From: an uncultured bacterium
GTDB lineage: Bacteria; Planctomycetota; JAJSAM01; JAJVHW01
Assembly: GCA_937996235.1 (NCBI GenBank)
Contig: CALKVK010000014.1
Coordinates: 1 to 23,073 of the forward strand
Direction: 5' to 3'
DNA length: 23,073 bases
A program made the translations under genes and the position numbers. How positions within the stretch are numbered: position 1 is the first letter of the stretch; the number at the start of each line of letters is the position of its first letter. Of this stretch, positions 6,366-14,250 are shown piece by piece. Below the pieces are notes generated by a model, which saw nothing but the letters and a program-made list of their open reading frames with translations, was not told the origin of the DNA and made no database searches.

Positions 6366-7940
6366 ATGCGTTCCGAGTTCCGTTCGGCACGCGCCGCGCT
6401 CGTCGCGGCCGCGTGCGTCTCGCTCGTCCCGTCGCTCGCGCGGGCACAGTCCGCGGAGACGTCGGCCGCCGAGGAGGTCGCGCTGACGGTCTACTCGTCC
6501 GCCGACCCGACGGGCTTCGACCCGCAGCAGTTCGCGATGCAACAGCGCATGGGCTGGAACCCCTGGGCCGCGTGGCAGGTGCCCGGCTACGGGGTCGTGA
6601 AGGAGGTGCGGCGCATCGCGCTCCCCGCCGGCACCGCCGACGTGCGCATCACCGACGTCGCGGAGTTCATCGACCCGACCACCGTCTCGTTCGCCGACCT
6701 CGACGCGCCGCAGGCGACGGGCGTGCTCGAGCAGGTGTTCCAGTTCGACCTCGTCAGCCCCTCGAAGCTGCTCGAACGCTACGTGGACCACGAGGTGGAC
6801 CTGGTCGAGCGGCGCATCGACGGCAGCGGCGAGTTCGAGACGTCCGTCCGCGGCACCGTGCTCTCGGCGAACCAGGGCCAGGTGGTCCTGCGGATGCAGG
6901 ACGGCAGCCTGCGCTTCGTCGGCGCGACCGACGCGAACCTGCGCCTGCCGTCGCTCCCGGAGGGGCTCGTCACGCGCCCGACGCTCGCGTGGAAGGTGGT
7001 CTCGGACCAGGCCGGCACGCGGCGCGTGCGCACGACGTACCAGACGGGCGGCCTGACCTGGCGCGCGGACTACAACGTCGTGATCGCGGGCGACGCGAAG
7101 AGCGCGGACGTCGGCGCGTGGGTCACGCTCCTGAACATGTCGGGTGCCTCGTACCGCAACGCGGCGCTCAAGCTGGTCGCGGGCGACGTGCAGCGCATCC
7201 AGAGCGGCGGCGGCTGGGACGCAGGCCCGACCGAGGAGGTGCAGACGCTCGGCGCCGCCGTCCACGGCTTCGACGAGAAGTCGTTCTTCGAGTACCACCT
7301 CTACACGCTGCCGCGGAAGACCGACGTGCTCGCGAACTCGACGCAGCAGCTCGCGCTCTTCCCGACCGCCACCGGCGTCGGCGTGCGCAAGGTGCTGGTC
7401 TACTTCGGTCTCCCCGACGCGGCGCAGTGGGGCGTCTTCGGGAACGCGGTCACCGAGCGCGACCTCGGCACGCAGTCGAACCCGAAGGTCGACGTGTACC
7501 TGGAGATCCCGAACCGCGAGGCGAACCGCCTCGGGCGTCCGCTGCCGAAGGGCAAGCTGCGCGTCTACCAGCGCGACGACGCCGACGGCACGCTCGAGTT
7601 CGTCGGCGAGGACCTCATCGACCACACGCCGCGCGACGAGACCGTGCGCGTGAAGCTCGGCCAGTCGTTCGACGTCGTCGGCGAGCGCAAGCAGACGGAC
7701 TTCCGCGTGAACACGGGCCGCAAGGAGATGGTCGAGACGTTCTCGATCGAGCTGCGCAACCACAAGGACGAGGCCGTGGACGTGCTCGTCCGCGAGGTGC
7801 TCTACCGCTGGACGAACTGGGAGATCACGCAGAAGAGCGACGCGTTCGAGAAGCAGGACTCCCGCACGATCCACTTCCCCGTGAGCGTTCCCGCGCACGG
7901 CACGAAGCAGGTCACCTACACCGTGAGGTACACGTGGTGA
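6366..7940 (+). CDS. Secreted DUF4139 protein, copy 1
   Basis: The 524-residue exported protein has a signal peptide ending ARA-Q near residue 27. The rest is largely beta-strand and carries the DUF4139 pattern: TYQTGGLTWRADYNVV, then NMSGASYRNAALKLVAGDVQRI, FFEYHLYTLPRKTDVL, the KVDVYLEIPNREANRLG segment and a C-terminal VTYTVRYTW. No function is established for DUF4139; relatives are called mucoidy inhibitor-like or simply hypothetical. The start at 6366 is set by the signal peptide and a GGAG eight bases upstream, although the frame is open for 84 codons before it. The TGA overlaps the ATG of the next copy by one base, so the two are probably translated together. Confidence 0.9.
   Translation: MRSEFRSARAALVAAACVSLVPSLARAQSAETSAAEEVALTVYSSADPTGFDPQQFAMQQRMGWNPWAAWQVPGYGVVKEVRRIALPAGTADVRITDVAEFIDPTTVSFADLDAPQATGVLEQVFQFDLVSPSKLLERYVDHEVDLVERRIDGSGEFETSVRGTVLSANQGQVVLRMQDGSLRFVGATDANLRLPSLPEGLVTRPTLAWKVVSDQAGTRRVRTTYQTGGLTWRADYNVVIAGDAKSADVGAWVTLLNMSGASYRNAALKLVAGDVQRIQSGGGWDAGPTEEVQTLGAAVHGFDEKSFFEYHLYTLPRKTDVLANSTQQLALFPTATGVGVRKVLVYFGLPDAAQWGVFGNAVTERDLGTQSNPKVDVYLEIPNREANRLGRPLPKGKLRVYQRDDADGTLEFVGEDLIDHTPRDETVRVKLGQSFDVVGERKQTDFRVNTGRKEMVETFSIELRNHKDEAVDVLVREVLYRWTNWEITQKSDAFEKQDSRTIHFPVSVPAHGTKQVTYTVRYTW
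6684..6775 (+). repeat. 92-bp stretch identical in both DUF4139 genes (second copy 8252-8343)
   Basis: The stretch from the GTCTCG of the VSFADLDAPQ segment to the LLE of SKLLE is identical base for base at 6684-6775 and 8252-8343. After one mismatch (A/G), 18 more bases agree. Elsewhere the two genes differ at many third codon positions. Confidence 0.85.
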
Positions 7941-9505
7941 TGCGACACGCCCCCGCAACGCGGCTCGCCGCCGTGCTCGCCGCTCTTCTCCTGGCCCGGC
8001 CGGCGCTCGCGCAGGCGAACGCGGACGCGGACTCCGCGGACGGCGTCGCGCTGACGGTCTACTCGTCGGCCGACCCCGCGTCGTTCGACCCGCAGCAGTT
8101 CGCGGCGCAGCAGCGGATGGGCCGGGACCCGTCGTTCGCGTGGCAGGTGCCCGGCTACGGCGTGGTGAAGGAGGTCCGGCGCATCGCGCTGCCCGCGGGC
8201 ACGGGCGACGTGCGCATCACCGACGTCGCCGCGTTCATCGACCCGACGACGGTCTCGTTCGCCGACCTCGACGCGCCGCAGGCGACGGGCGTGCTCGAGC
8301 AGGTGTTCCAGTTCGACCTCGTCAGCCCCTCGAAGCTGCTCGAGCGCTACGTGGACCACGAGATCGACCTGCGCGAGACGCGCAACGACGGCTCCGGTCC
8401 GCTGGAGGCGTTCGTCCGCGGGAAGGTGCTCTCGGCGAACCAGGGCCAGGTCGTGCTGCAGCTCGCGGACGGGACGCTGCGCTTCGTGTCGTCGTCGGAC
8501 CCGAACCTGCGGCTGCCCGCGCTCCCGGACGGTCTCGTGACGCGGCCGACGCTCGTGTGGAAGGTCGCTTCGGAGCAGGCCGGCACGCGGCGCGTGCGCA
8601 CGACCTACCAGACGGGCGGGCTCACGTGGCGCGCGGACTACAACGTGGTCCTCGCGGGCGACGACACGCACGCGGACGTCTCGGCGTGGGTCACGCTCAT
8701 GAACATGTCGGGCGCGTCGTACCGCGACGCGCGGCTGAAGCTCGTCGCGGGCGACGTGCAGCGCGTCGCGCCGCGCATGCCGCCCGCGCCGCGGGCGCCC
8801 GCACGCGGCGCGAAGCTCCGCGACGCGAACGAGGGCTTCGAGGAGAAGTCGTTCTTCGAGTACCACCTCTACACGCTGCCGCGGCGCACCGACGTCCTCG
8901 ACGCCAGCACGCAGCAGCTCGCGCTCTTCCCGACCGCGCAGGGCGTGGGGGTCGAGAAGGTGCTCGTCTACTACGGCCTGCCCGACGCGGCGCACTGGGT
9001 GTTCTCGCAGCCGCGCACCGATCGCGAGCTCGGCACGCTGAGCAACCCGAAGGTGGACGTCTACCTGCGCGTCGCGAACAGCCGCGAGAACCGGCTCGGG
9101 ATGCCGCTGCCGAAGGGCAAGCTGCGCGTCTACAAGCGCGACGACGCCGACGGTACGCGCGAGTTCGTCGGCGAGGACCTCATCGACCACACCGCGCGCG
9201 ACGAGAAGGTGCTCGTCAAGCTCGGGCAGTCGTTCGACGTGGTCGGGTCGCGCAAGCAGACCGACTTCCGCGTGGACTCGGGGCGCCACGAGATCGAGGA
9301 GCGCTACGAGATCGAGCTGCGCAACCACAAGGACACGGCGGCGCAGGTGGTCGTCCGCGAGACCCTCTACCGCTGGACGAACTGGGAGATCCTCGAGTCC
9401 TCGGACCCCTACGAGAAGCAGGACTCGCGGAACATCCACATGACGGTGGAGGTCCCGGCGAACGGCTCGAAGACCGTCACCTACCGCGTGCGGTACACGT
9501 GGTGA
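7940..9505 (+). CDS. Secreted DUF4139 protein, copy 2 (tandem paralogue)
   Basis: The 521-residue paralogue follows copy 1. It has its own signal peptide ending ALA-Q near residue 25, then the same domain order. By eye the mature regions are about four-fifths identical. The main differences are the N-terminal 40 residues, the stretch after VDHE, and the linker between VAGDVQRV and FFEYHLY. That linker is proline/alanine-rich (APRMPPAPRAPARGAK) here and glycine-rich in copy 1. The ATG at 7940-7942 overlaps the preceding TGA (7938-7940), so translation is likely coupled. The function is unknown. The tandem pair upstream of a sigma/FecR unit suggests an envelope role, but this is inference. Confidence 0.9.
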   Translation: MRHAPATRLAAVLAALLLARPALAQANADADSADGVALTVYSSADPASFDPQQFAAQQRMGRDPSFAWQVPGYGVVKEVRRIALPAGTGDVRITDVAAFIDPTTVSFADLDAPQATGVLEQVFQFDLVSPSKLLERYVDHEIDLRETRNDGSGPLEAFVRGKVLSANQGQVVLQLADGTLRFVSSSDPNLRLPALPDGLVTRPTLVWKVASEQAGTRRVRTTYQTGGLTWRADYNVVLAGDDTHADVSAWVTLMNMSGASYRDARLKLVAGDVQRVAPRMPPAPRAPARGAKLRDANEGFEEKSFFEYHLYTLPRRTDVLDASTQQLALFPTAQGVGVEKVLVYYGLPDAAHWVFSQPRTDRELGTLSNPKVDVYLRVANSRENRLGMPLPKGKLRVYKRDDADGTREFVGEDLIDHTARDEKVLVKLGQSFDVVGSRKQTDFRVDSGRHEIEERYEIELRNHKDTAAQVVVRETLYRWTNWEILESSDPYEKQDSRNIHMTVEVPANGSKTVTYRVRYTW

Positions 9506-9527
9506 CGCACCCGGCGCGCCGCGGCGG

Positions 9528-10268
9528 GTGAGTCCGTCGCGCGGCGGGCTCTCGCGCGTCCAACGGGGCGGACATGCCGTCGCCGGACCCCGCGAGTTGA
9601 CCTCGAGCGCCCTGCCGCTGCCCGGCGACGGAGCCGCGCGGCCGTCGGCCCGCGCCGCCGCCCACGGGCTGCGCGTGCTCCCGGGCGAGGCTGCGCTCGA
9701 GGTCGCGGCGCCCACCGACGCCGAGCTGCTCGCACGCGCGCGAGCGGGCGACCGGGGCGCGTTCGGCGCGCTCGTCGGGCGGCATCACCGCATGCTCGCC
9801 GGGCTCGTGCGGCAGCGCGCCGGCGCGGCCGCACCGGTCGAGGACCTGCTCCAGGACGTGTTCGCGAAGGCGCTCGACAAGCTCGACGGCTTCGACGGGC
9901 GCGCCGCCTTCGCGACCTGGGCCGGCGCGATCGCGCTCAACCTCGCCACCGACTGGACGCGCAAGCGCTCGCGGCGGAGCCGCCTCGCGCCGACGTCGTC
10001 GCTCGGCGACGAGGAGCCGGCGCACACGGGCGGAGCGGCGCCGGGCCGCGCGCTCGAGCTGCGCGAGGAGGCCGCCCGCGCGCGGCAGGCGCTCGACGCG
10101 CTGCCGCTCGCGCAGCGCGTCGCCGTCACGCTGCGGATCGTCGAGGAGCTGCCGTACGAGGTCGTCGCCGAGCGCGTGGGGGCGCCGGTCACGACGGTGC
10201 GCACCTGGGTCAGCCGCGGTCTGCGGCAGGTGCGCGAGATGCTGGAGGTGACCCGTGACGAACGCTGA
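9528..10268 (+). CDS. Sigma-70 family RNA polymerase sigma factor (ECF type)
   Basis: Regions 2 and 4 are present and regions 1 and 3 absent, as in ECF sigma factors. Region 2 runs from DAELLARARAGDRGAFGALV through VEDLLQDVFAKALDKL and FATWAGAIALNLATDWTRKR. Region 4 is LDALPLAQRVAVTLRIVEELPYEVVAERVGAPVTTVRTWVSRGLRQVREML, with a helix-turn-helix. The GTG at 9528 gives 246 residues, but the first 60 are unlike sigma factors. A GTG at 9675 (198 residues) or a TTG at 9597 is equally possible, and none has a clear ribosome binding site. If 9675 is right, a 170-base gap with room for a promoter separates it from the DUF4139 genes. The 3' end overlaps the FecR-like gene by 14 bases, the usual sigma/anti-sigma arrangement. 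Confidence 0.88.
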   Translation: MSPSRGGLSRVQRGGHAVAGPRELTSSALPLPGDGAARPSARAAAHGLRVLPGEAALEVAAPTDAELLARARAGDRGAFGALVGRHHRMLAGLVRQRAGAAAPVEDLLQDVFAKALDKLDGFDGRAAFATWAGAIALNLATDWTRKRSRRSRLAPTSSLGDEEPAHTGGAAPGRALELREEAARARQALDALPLAQRVAVTLRIVEELPYEVVAERVGAPVTTVRTWVSRGLRQVREMLEVTRDER

Positions 10269-11481
10269 CGGCGATCACCGCACGCCGCCCCTCGCGGACG
10301 GCTGCGACGCGCGGACGCTCATCGCGCTGCGCGCGGCGTCCGGTCCGGCGCCGGACGACGACGCGGCCGCGCGGATCGCGGCCGGCGCGTGGCGCCGGGC
10401 CCGGAGCCCCGGCGCGCGCAGCGACTGGCGGCGCGTCCTGCGCGGGCGTGCGCTGCGCGCGGCGGCGGCCGTGCTCGTCGTCGCCGTGGGTTCGCTCGGC
10501 GTCTTCGCGCTCGATCCCCCGGCCGCCGCGTTCGCTGTCGAGGGCGCCCCCATCCAGATGTGGAAGGGCGACCGCTGGGTCGCCGCGCGCCGCGTCCACG
10601 CCGACGACACGGCGCTCTACGCCGCCGAGGGCGTGCGCACCCTCCGCGGCCCCGACGGCGCCACGATCGTGCCGCAGCCCGGCACCACGCTGCGGATCGC
10701 GAAGGGCGAGACGCGCGGCACCTTCCGCGTCGAGATCCTCGCCGGCACGGCGCAGGTCACGGGCCCGACGCTCTTCGTCTCGATGGCCGACGTGGACGTG
10801 GCCCCGGACGGCGGCGACGGCGCCTTCCGCGCGCTGTTCGTGCGGGGCGGCGCCGCCGCGACCGGCGCGGCCCCGCCCGCGTTCCCCGCGAGCGCGCCCG
10901 CCGCGTTCGCGCGCGTGCAGGTGGACGGCGGCAGCGCGCGCGTCCGGCGGCGCAGCACGGGCGAGTTCCTCGACCTCACGGCCGCGCAGTCCGCAGCGCT
11001 CCTGCCGGTCGGCGAGGGACCGGGCGTGCGCCTGCAGCTCGGCCGCCTCGGCACGTTCTCGACGGACGTCGCGCTGTGCATCGCCTCGGGCTCGCCCGTG
11101 GTCGACGTCGGTCGCACGGGCGGCGACGTGATCGCGGTCCTCGGCGACGGCGGCGGCGCCGTACACGGCTTCGTGATCGACCGCGCCGAGGTGCGCTTCG
11201 CCCTCGACGAGATCAACACCGCCATGCTCGCACGCGTCGCCCGCGCGTCGATCGACATGCAGGTGGACGTGGACGTCGCGGGCAGCGTCTCCGACGACGA
11301 CGTGACGTGCGAGATCCGGCGCACGCTCGGGGACACGTCGCTGCGCGTGCTGGTGCTGCGCTCGTCCGACGTCGTCGTCGAATCCGACGGCGGCGTGCGG
11401 CGCTATCCGTCGGTCGAGGCGGCGCTCGCGGCCGAGCCCGAGCGGCTCGGCGCGCTGCGCGACGACCTCGCGCCGCGCTGA
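10255..11481 (+). CDS. Single-pass FecR-like membrane protein, probable sigma regulator
   Basis: This protein has 408 residues. A cytoplasmic N-terminal part (about 1-62) contains an arginine-rich helix and is followed by one membrane span at about 67-86. The periplasmic region has a FecR-like core: VRTLRGPDGATIVPQPGTTLRIAKGETRGTFRVEILAGTAQVTG, about 127-170. A long C-terminal beta-rich part follows that I cannot assign. Cytoplasmic tail, one span and FecR domain is the layout of FecR-type regulators that hold or activate a cognate ECF sigma factor. The GTG at 10255 has GGAGGT five bases upstream, inside the sigma gene, so expression is coupled. No TonB-dependent receptor, the usual FecR partner, is next to it. 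Confidence 0.8.
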   Translation: MTNADGDHRTPPLADGCDARTLIALRAASGPAPDDDAAARIAAGAWRRARSPGARSDWRRVLRGRALRAAAAVLVVAVGSLGVFALDPPAAAFAVEGAPIQMWKGDRWVAARRVHADDTALYAAEGVRTLRGPDGATIVPQPGTTLRIAKGETRGTFRVEILAGTAQVTGPTLFVSMADVDVAPDGGDGAFRALFVRGGAAATGAAPPAFPASAPAAFARVQVDGGSARVRRRSTGEFLDLTAAQSAALLPVGEGPGVRLQLGRLGTFSTDVALCIASGSPVVDVGRTGGDVIAVLGDGGGAVHGFVIDRAEVRFALDEINTAMLARVARASIDMQVDVDVAGSVSDDDVTCEIRRTLGDTSLRVLVLRSSDVVVESDGGVRRYPSVEAALAAEPERLGALRDDLAPR

Positions 11482-11497
11482 GGCGGCGCGCGCCTCA
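11479..11497. terminator. Palindrome containing both convergent stop codons
   Basis: TGAGGCG (11479-11485) and CGCCTCA (11491-11497) form a perfect 7-bp stem with a GCGCG loop. The outer three pairs are the TGA of the FecR-like gene and, on the other strand, the TGA of batE. There is no T-run on either side, so it is at best a weak, rho-assisted bidirectional end. Confidence 0.4.
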
Positions 11498-12331
11498 GAC
11501 GCGTTCGACGGCGTCGCGCGGCACCCAGCCGCGCTTGCCGTCGGCCAGCTCGACCTCGATCCAGCCCGCGCGCTCCTCGCGCACGCGCACCTCGGTGCCG
11601 GCGTGCACGGGGTTCTCGTAGCGCGGCGGGTACGACTGGCCGTCCCCGGTGCGCAGCGCGACCTCCGGAGCGAGCACCACCGCGGCGTCGCCCGCCGCGC
11701 GCTCGCGCAGCTCGACGACGCCGGAGACACCGACCGCGAGGGCGACGACGAGCAGCGCGAGGCCGCCTCGGACGAGCGTGCCGCGAATGCGCGCGGCGCG
11801 CCGCCACGCGACGCCCGCGGCGATCCCGAGGAAGGCGAACGTCCACGCACCGAGTGCGAGCGCGACCTTCGTGCGCAGTGCCAGGGCGCGGTGCCAGAAC
11901 GCGAACGTCTCGAGCAGCGCGCGCGAGGGCGTCTCCTCGATGACGTCGCGGCGGCGTCCGCGCGCGGTCGCGAGGTTCACGGTCGCGCGCGGATCGTCCG
12001 GACGGACGACCAGCGCGCGGCGGTAGTGGAGGATCGCCCGGCCCACGTCGCCGCCGAGCAGGAATGCGTTCGCCGCGTTCGTCTCGAGAGCGCCGTTGCG
12101 CGGGCCGCCGTCGAGCGCCGCCTCGAAGAGCCGCGCGGACTCGAGGAACTTCGCGCGCCGCGCGTCCTCCGACACGAGCGCCGTCGCCTCGCGGAACGTG
12201 GCGGACGCCGCGGCGACGCGCGCGACGACGCCGGTACCCGCCGTGTCGGAGGCCGCTGCGACGCGCGCCGCGCCGACGCACACGAGCGCCGCGAGGAGCA
12301 GCGCGACGAACACGCGGAGCGCGCGCGTCAT
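11495..12331 (-). CDS. batE: BatE-like TPR and SH3-domain membrane protein
   Basis: The 278-residue protein has a signal peptide or anchor (residues 5-27), a TPR-type helical region (about 62-125, with ALETNAANAFLLGGDVGRAILHYRRAL), two membrane spans (about 156-176 and 187-206) and a C-terminal bacterial SH3 domain (about 215-277, VLAPEVALRTGDGQSYPP...GTEVRVREERAGWIEVELADGKRGWV). TPR plus SH3 at the end of a bat operon matches BatE. The SH3 domain is expected on the periplasmic side and may bind cell-wall or protein ligands. The ATG at 12331 overlaps the batD stop as ATGA. It is the last gene of the operon and converges on the FecR-like gene. Confidence 0.85.
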   Translation of the reverse strand: MTRALRVFVALLLAALVCVGAARVAAASDTAGTGVVARVAAASATFREATALVSEDARRAKFLESARLFEAALDGGPRNGALETNAANAFLLGGDVGRAILHYRRALVVRPDDPRATVNLATARGRRRDVIEETPSRALLETFAFWHRALALRTKVALALGAWTFAFLGIAAGVAWRRAARIRGTLVRGGLALLVVALAVGVSGVVELRERAAGDAAVVLAPEVALRTGDGQSYPPRYENPVHAGTEVRVREERAGWIEVELADGKRGWVPRDAVERV

Positions 12332-14250
12332 CGCAGCCGCTCCCGCTCGAGGGCGCGCAACCAGTCGGCGGCGGCGCGCGCGCGGTCGGCGAGGTCGCGC
12401 GCGCCGCCGCCGTAGCGCGCGTCCTCGCAGGCGACGAGCGCGGCGACGACGTCGCGGGCGAGCTCGCCGTCGCAGCCCGCGCGCTCGAGCAGGGCGCGCA
12501 CGTCGGCACCGGTGACCCCGGCCGAGGGCACGCGCGCGCGGTCGGCGACGTAGCCGCCGAGCGCGGCGTGGAGCGCTGCGGCACCGGCGGTCGCGTCCCC
12601 CGCGGCGAACGCGGCCTGCGCCTGCGCGAGCCGCTCCTCGGCGCGCGGGAGCGCCGTGCGCTCGCGGCGCAGCGCCGGGTCGGCGTCGTGCGCCGCGCGC
12701 ACGCGCGCGACGGCGAACGCGCCGGCGCAGACGAGCGGCGGCAGCACGAGCAGGAGCCACGTCAGCGGGGAGCGCTGGGGCGCGTAGCTCTCGTCGCGCA
12801 GCGTCTCCTCGTCGGCGTAGTTCCCGAGGATGCCGCCCACGAGCTCCTCGCCGGGCGCGCTGGTCGCGCGGGCCGCGGCGGCGCGGGCCTCGACCTCGGA
12901 GGGCAGCACCGACTGCGCCTCCTCCACCGCGATCGGCACGGCGTCGGTGCGCACGACGACGAAGCGCTCCGCCTCGGGATCGAACGACGCGAACTCGAGC
13001 GGCGGCAGCTCGACGACGTCCCCACGCAGCGGACGCAAGACGTACGAGAAGACGACCGCATCGTCCTCACGCCGCGGCGCCTCGCCGTCGGCCACCTGGA
13101 ACGCCGCCGCGAGGTCCGGCTGCCTGCCGAGGCGCGGCGCGAGCACGTTGGCGACGCGCTCGTCGCCCTCGATGCGCAGCGTGAGCTGCATCGGATCGCC
13201 CACGTTCACGCGGCGCGGCGTCAGCTCCGCGCGCACGCGGTAGCGCCCGACGGCGTGCGCGTAGGTCGGCGGCCGGTCCGTCTGCGGCACCGGCAGCACG
13301 TCGAGACTGAGAGGCGCGTGCGCGACGAACACGTCCTCGTTCTCGCGCGGCTCGAGCTGGCCGCGGACGCGCGCGATCGTGCGCACGACGCCGCCGCGCA
13401 GCGTGGTCACGGGGATCGGGAGCGTGCCCGCCTTCTGCGGCACGAAGGTGCGGCGCAGCTCGTACACGCGGTACGACGCGCCGTCGCGCAGCTCCGTGCG
13501 GTGCGGGAGGTCGAAGCGCAGCGGCACGGAGCCGCCGAAGAGCTGCTGGTCGGCGAGACCGTTGATGCGCAGGCCGGCGGCGTCGCCCGACGCGAGCAGC
13601 CGCCGCGCGAACTCGCGGTAGTCGCTCGTCGTGCAGCTAGGGAGCGCCTCGAACCACGGCACACGCAGCTCGGGGGCGCGACTCGCCGCCCACGGGTCGC
13701 CGTCGAACGGCGTGCCGTCGAGCTCCGCCGCGCGCACCCACACCTCGAGCACGATGTCGAACGGCTGTTCGACGTAGACGCGACGCGGCGAGCAGGCAAC
13801 GTGCAGGAACGCGGTGCTCGTCTCGCGCGGCCCCTGCACCCGCACGATCCGCGGCGCCGTGTGCAGCTCGCGACCGCCCGCCCGCACCGTGAGCGCGGGC
13901 ACGCGGGCCTCGCCGGCGTGGCGCGGCCGCAGCTCGTACGCGAGCGTGTACGTGGAGCTCGTCTCGTAGGCGGCGCGGCCGTCGCGGCGCACGACCGACG
14001 TGCTCTGGTAGCGCCGCCCGCCGAGGAAGCGGACGTCGAAGTCGGTGCCGAAGTCGGTCGCGGCGGGGCCGTCGGCGGTCTCGACGTCGGTCACCTCGAT
14101 GCGGAACGTCACGCTGTCGCCGAGCGCGAGGTCCGTGGCGTCGAACGACGCGGTCGCGGTCGGCTCGGCCGCGAACGCCGCCACGGCGAAGAGCAGCGCG
14201 GCGAGCAGCGCGAGGGCGCCGCGCACGCGACGGAGCGCGGCGACCCTCAC
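12328..14250 (-). CDS. batD: BatD-type membrane protein with large periplasmic beta region
   Basis: The 640-residue protein starts with a signal peptide (LALLAALLFAVAAFAAEP, about 11-30). BatD-like beta-sandwich repeats cover about 30-440: one begins TASFDATDLALGDSVTFRIEV, a middle one VACSPRRVYVEQPFDIVLEVWV, and a third VRAELTPRRVNVGDPMQLTLRI. One membrane span follows (about 495-517, PLTWLLLVLPPLVCAGAFAV), then a cytoplasmic helical domain (about 530-640). BatD proteins act with the VWA proteins BatA/B at the membrane; the molecular role is not settled. The start is GTG at 14250, overlapping the batC TGA as GTGA. The frame is open far upstream, but only this start gives the signal peptide. 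Confidence 0.87.
   Translation of the reverse strand: MRVAALRRVRGALALLAALLFAVAAFAAEPTATASFDATDLALGDSVTFRIEVTDVETADGPAATDFGTDFDVRFLGGRRYQSTSVVRRDGRAAYETSSTYTLAYELRPRHAGEARVPALTVRAGGRELHTAPRIVRVQGPRETSTAFLHVACSPRRVYVEQPFDIVLEVWVRAAELDGTPFDGDPWAASRAPELRVPWFEALPSCTTSDYREFARRLLASGDAAGLRINGLADQQLFGGSVPLRFDLPHRTELRDGASYRVYELRRTFVPQKAGTLPIPVTTLRGGVVRTIARVRGQLEPRENEDVFVAHAPLSLDVLPVPQTDRPPTYAHAVGRYRVRAELTPRRVNVGDPMQLTLRIEGDERVANVLAPRLGRQPDLAAAFQVADGEAPRREDDAVVFSYVLRPLRGDVVELPPLEFASFDPEAERFVVVRTDAVPIAVEEAQSVLPSEVEARAAAARATSAPGEELVGGILGNYADEETLRDESYAPQRSPLTWLLLVLPPLVCAGAFAVARVRAAHDADPALRRERTALPRAEERLAQAQAAFAAGDATAGAAALHAALGGYVADRARVPSAGVTGADVRALLERAGCDGELARDVVAALVACEDARYGGGARDLADRARAAADWLRALERERLR

Noticed and set aside
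5301..7958. 885-codon minus-strand open frame across DUF4139 copy 1 and part of adh
   Set aside because: It runs antisense through several real genes and contains no coherent domain; it is a high-GC artefact.
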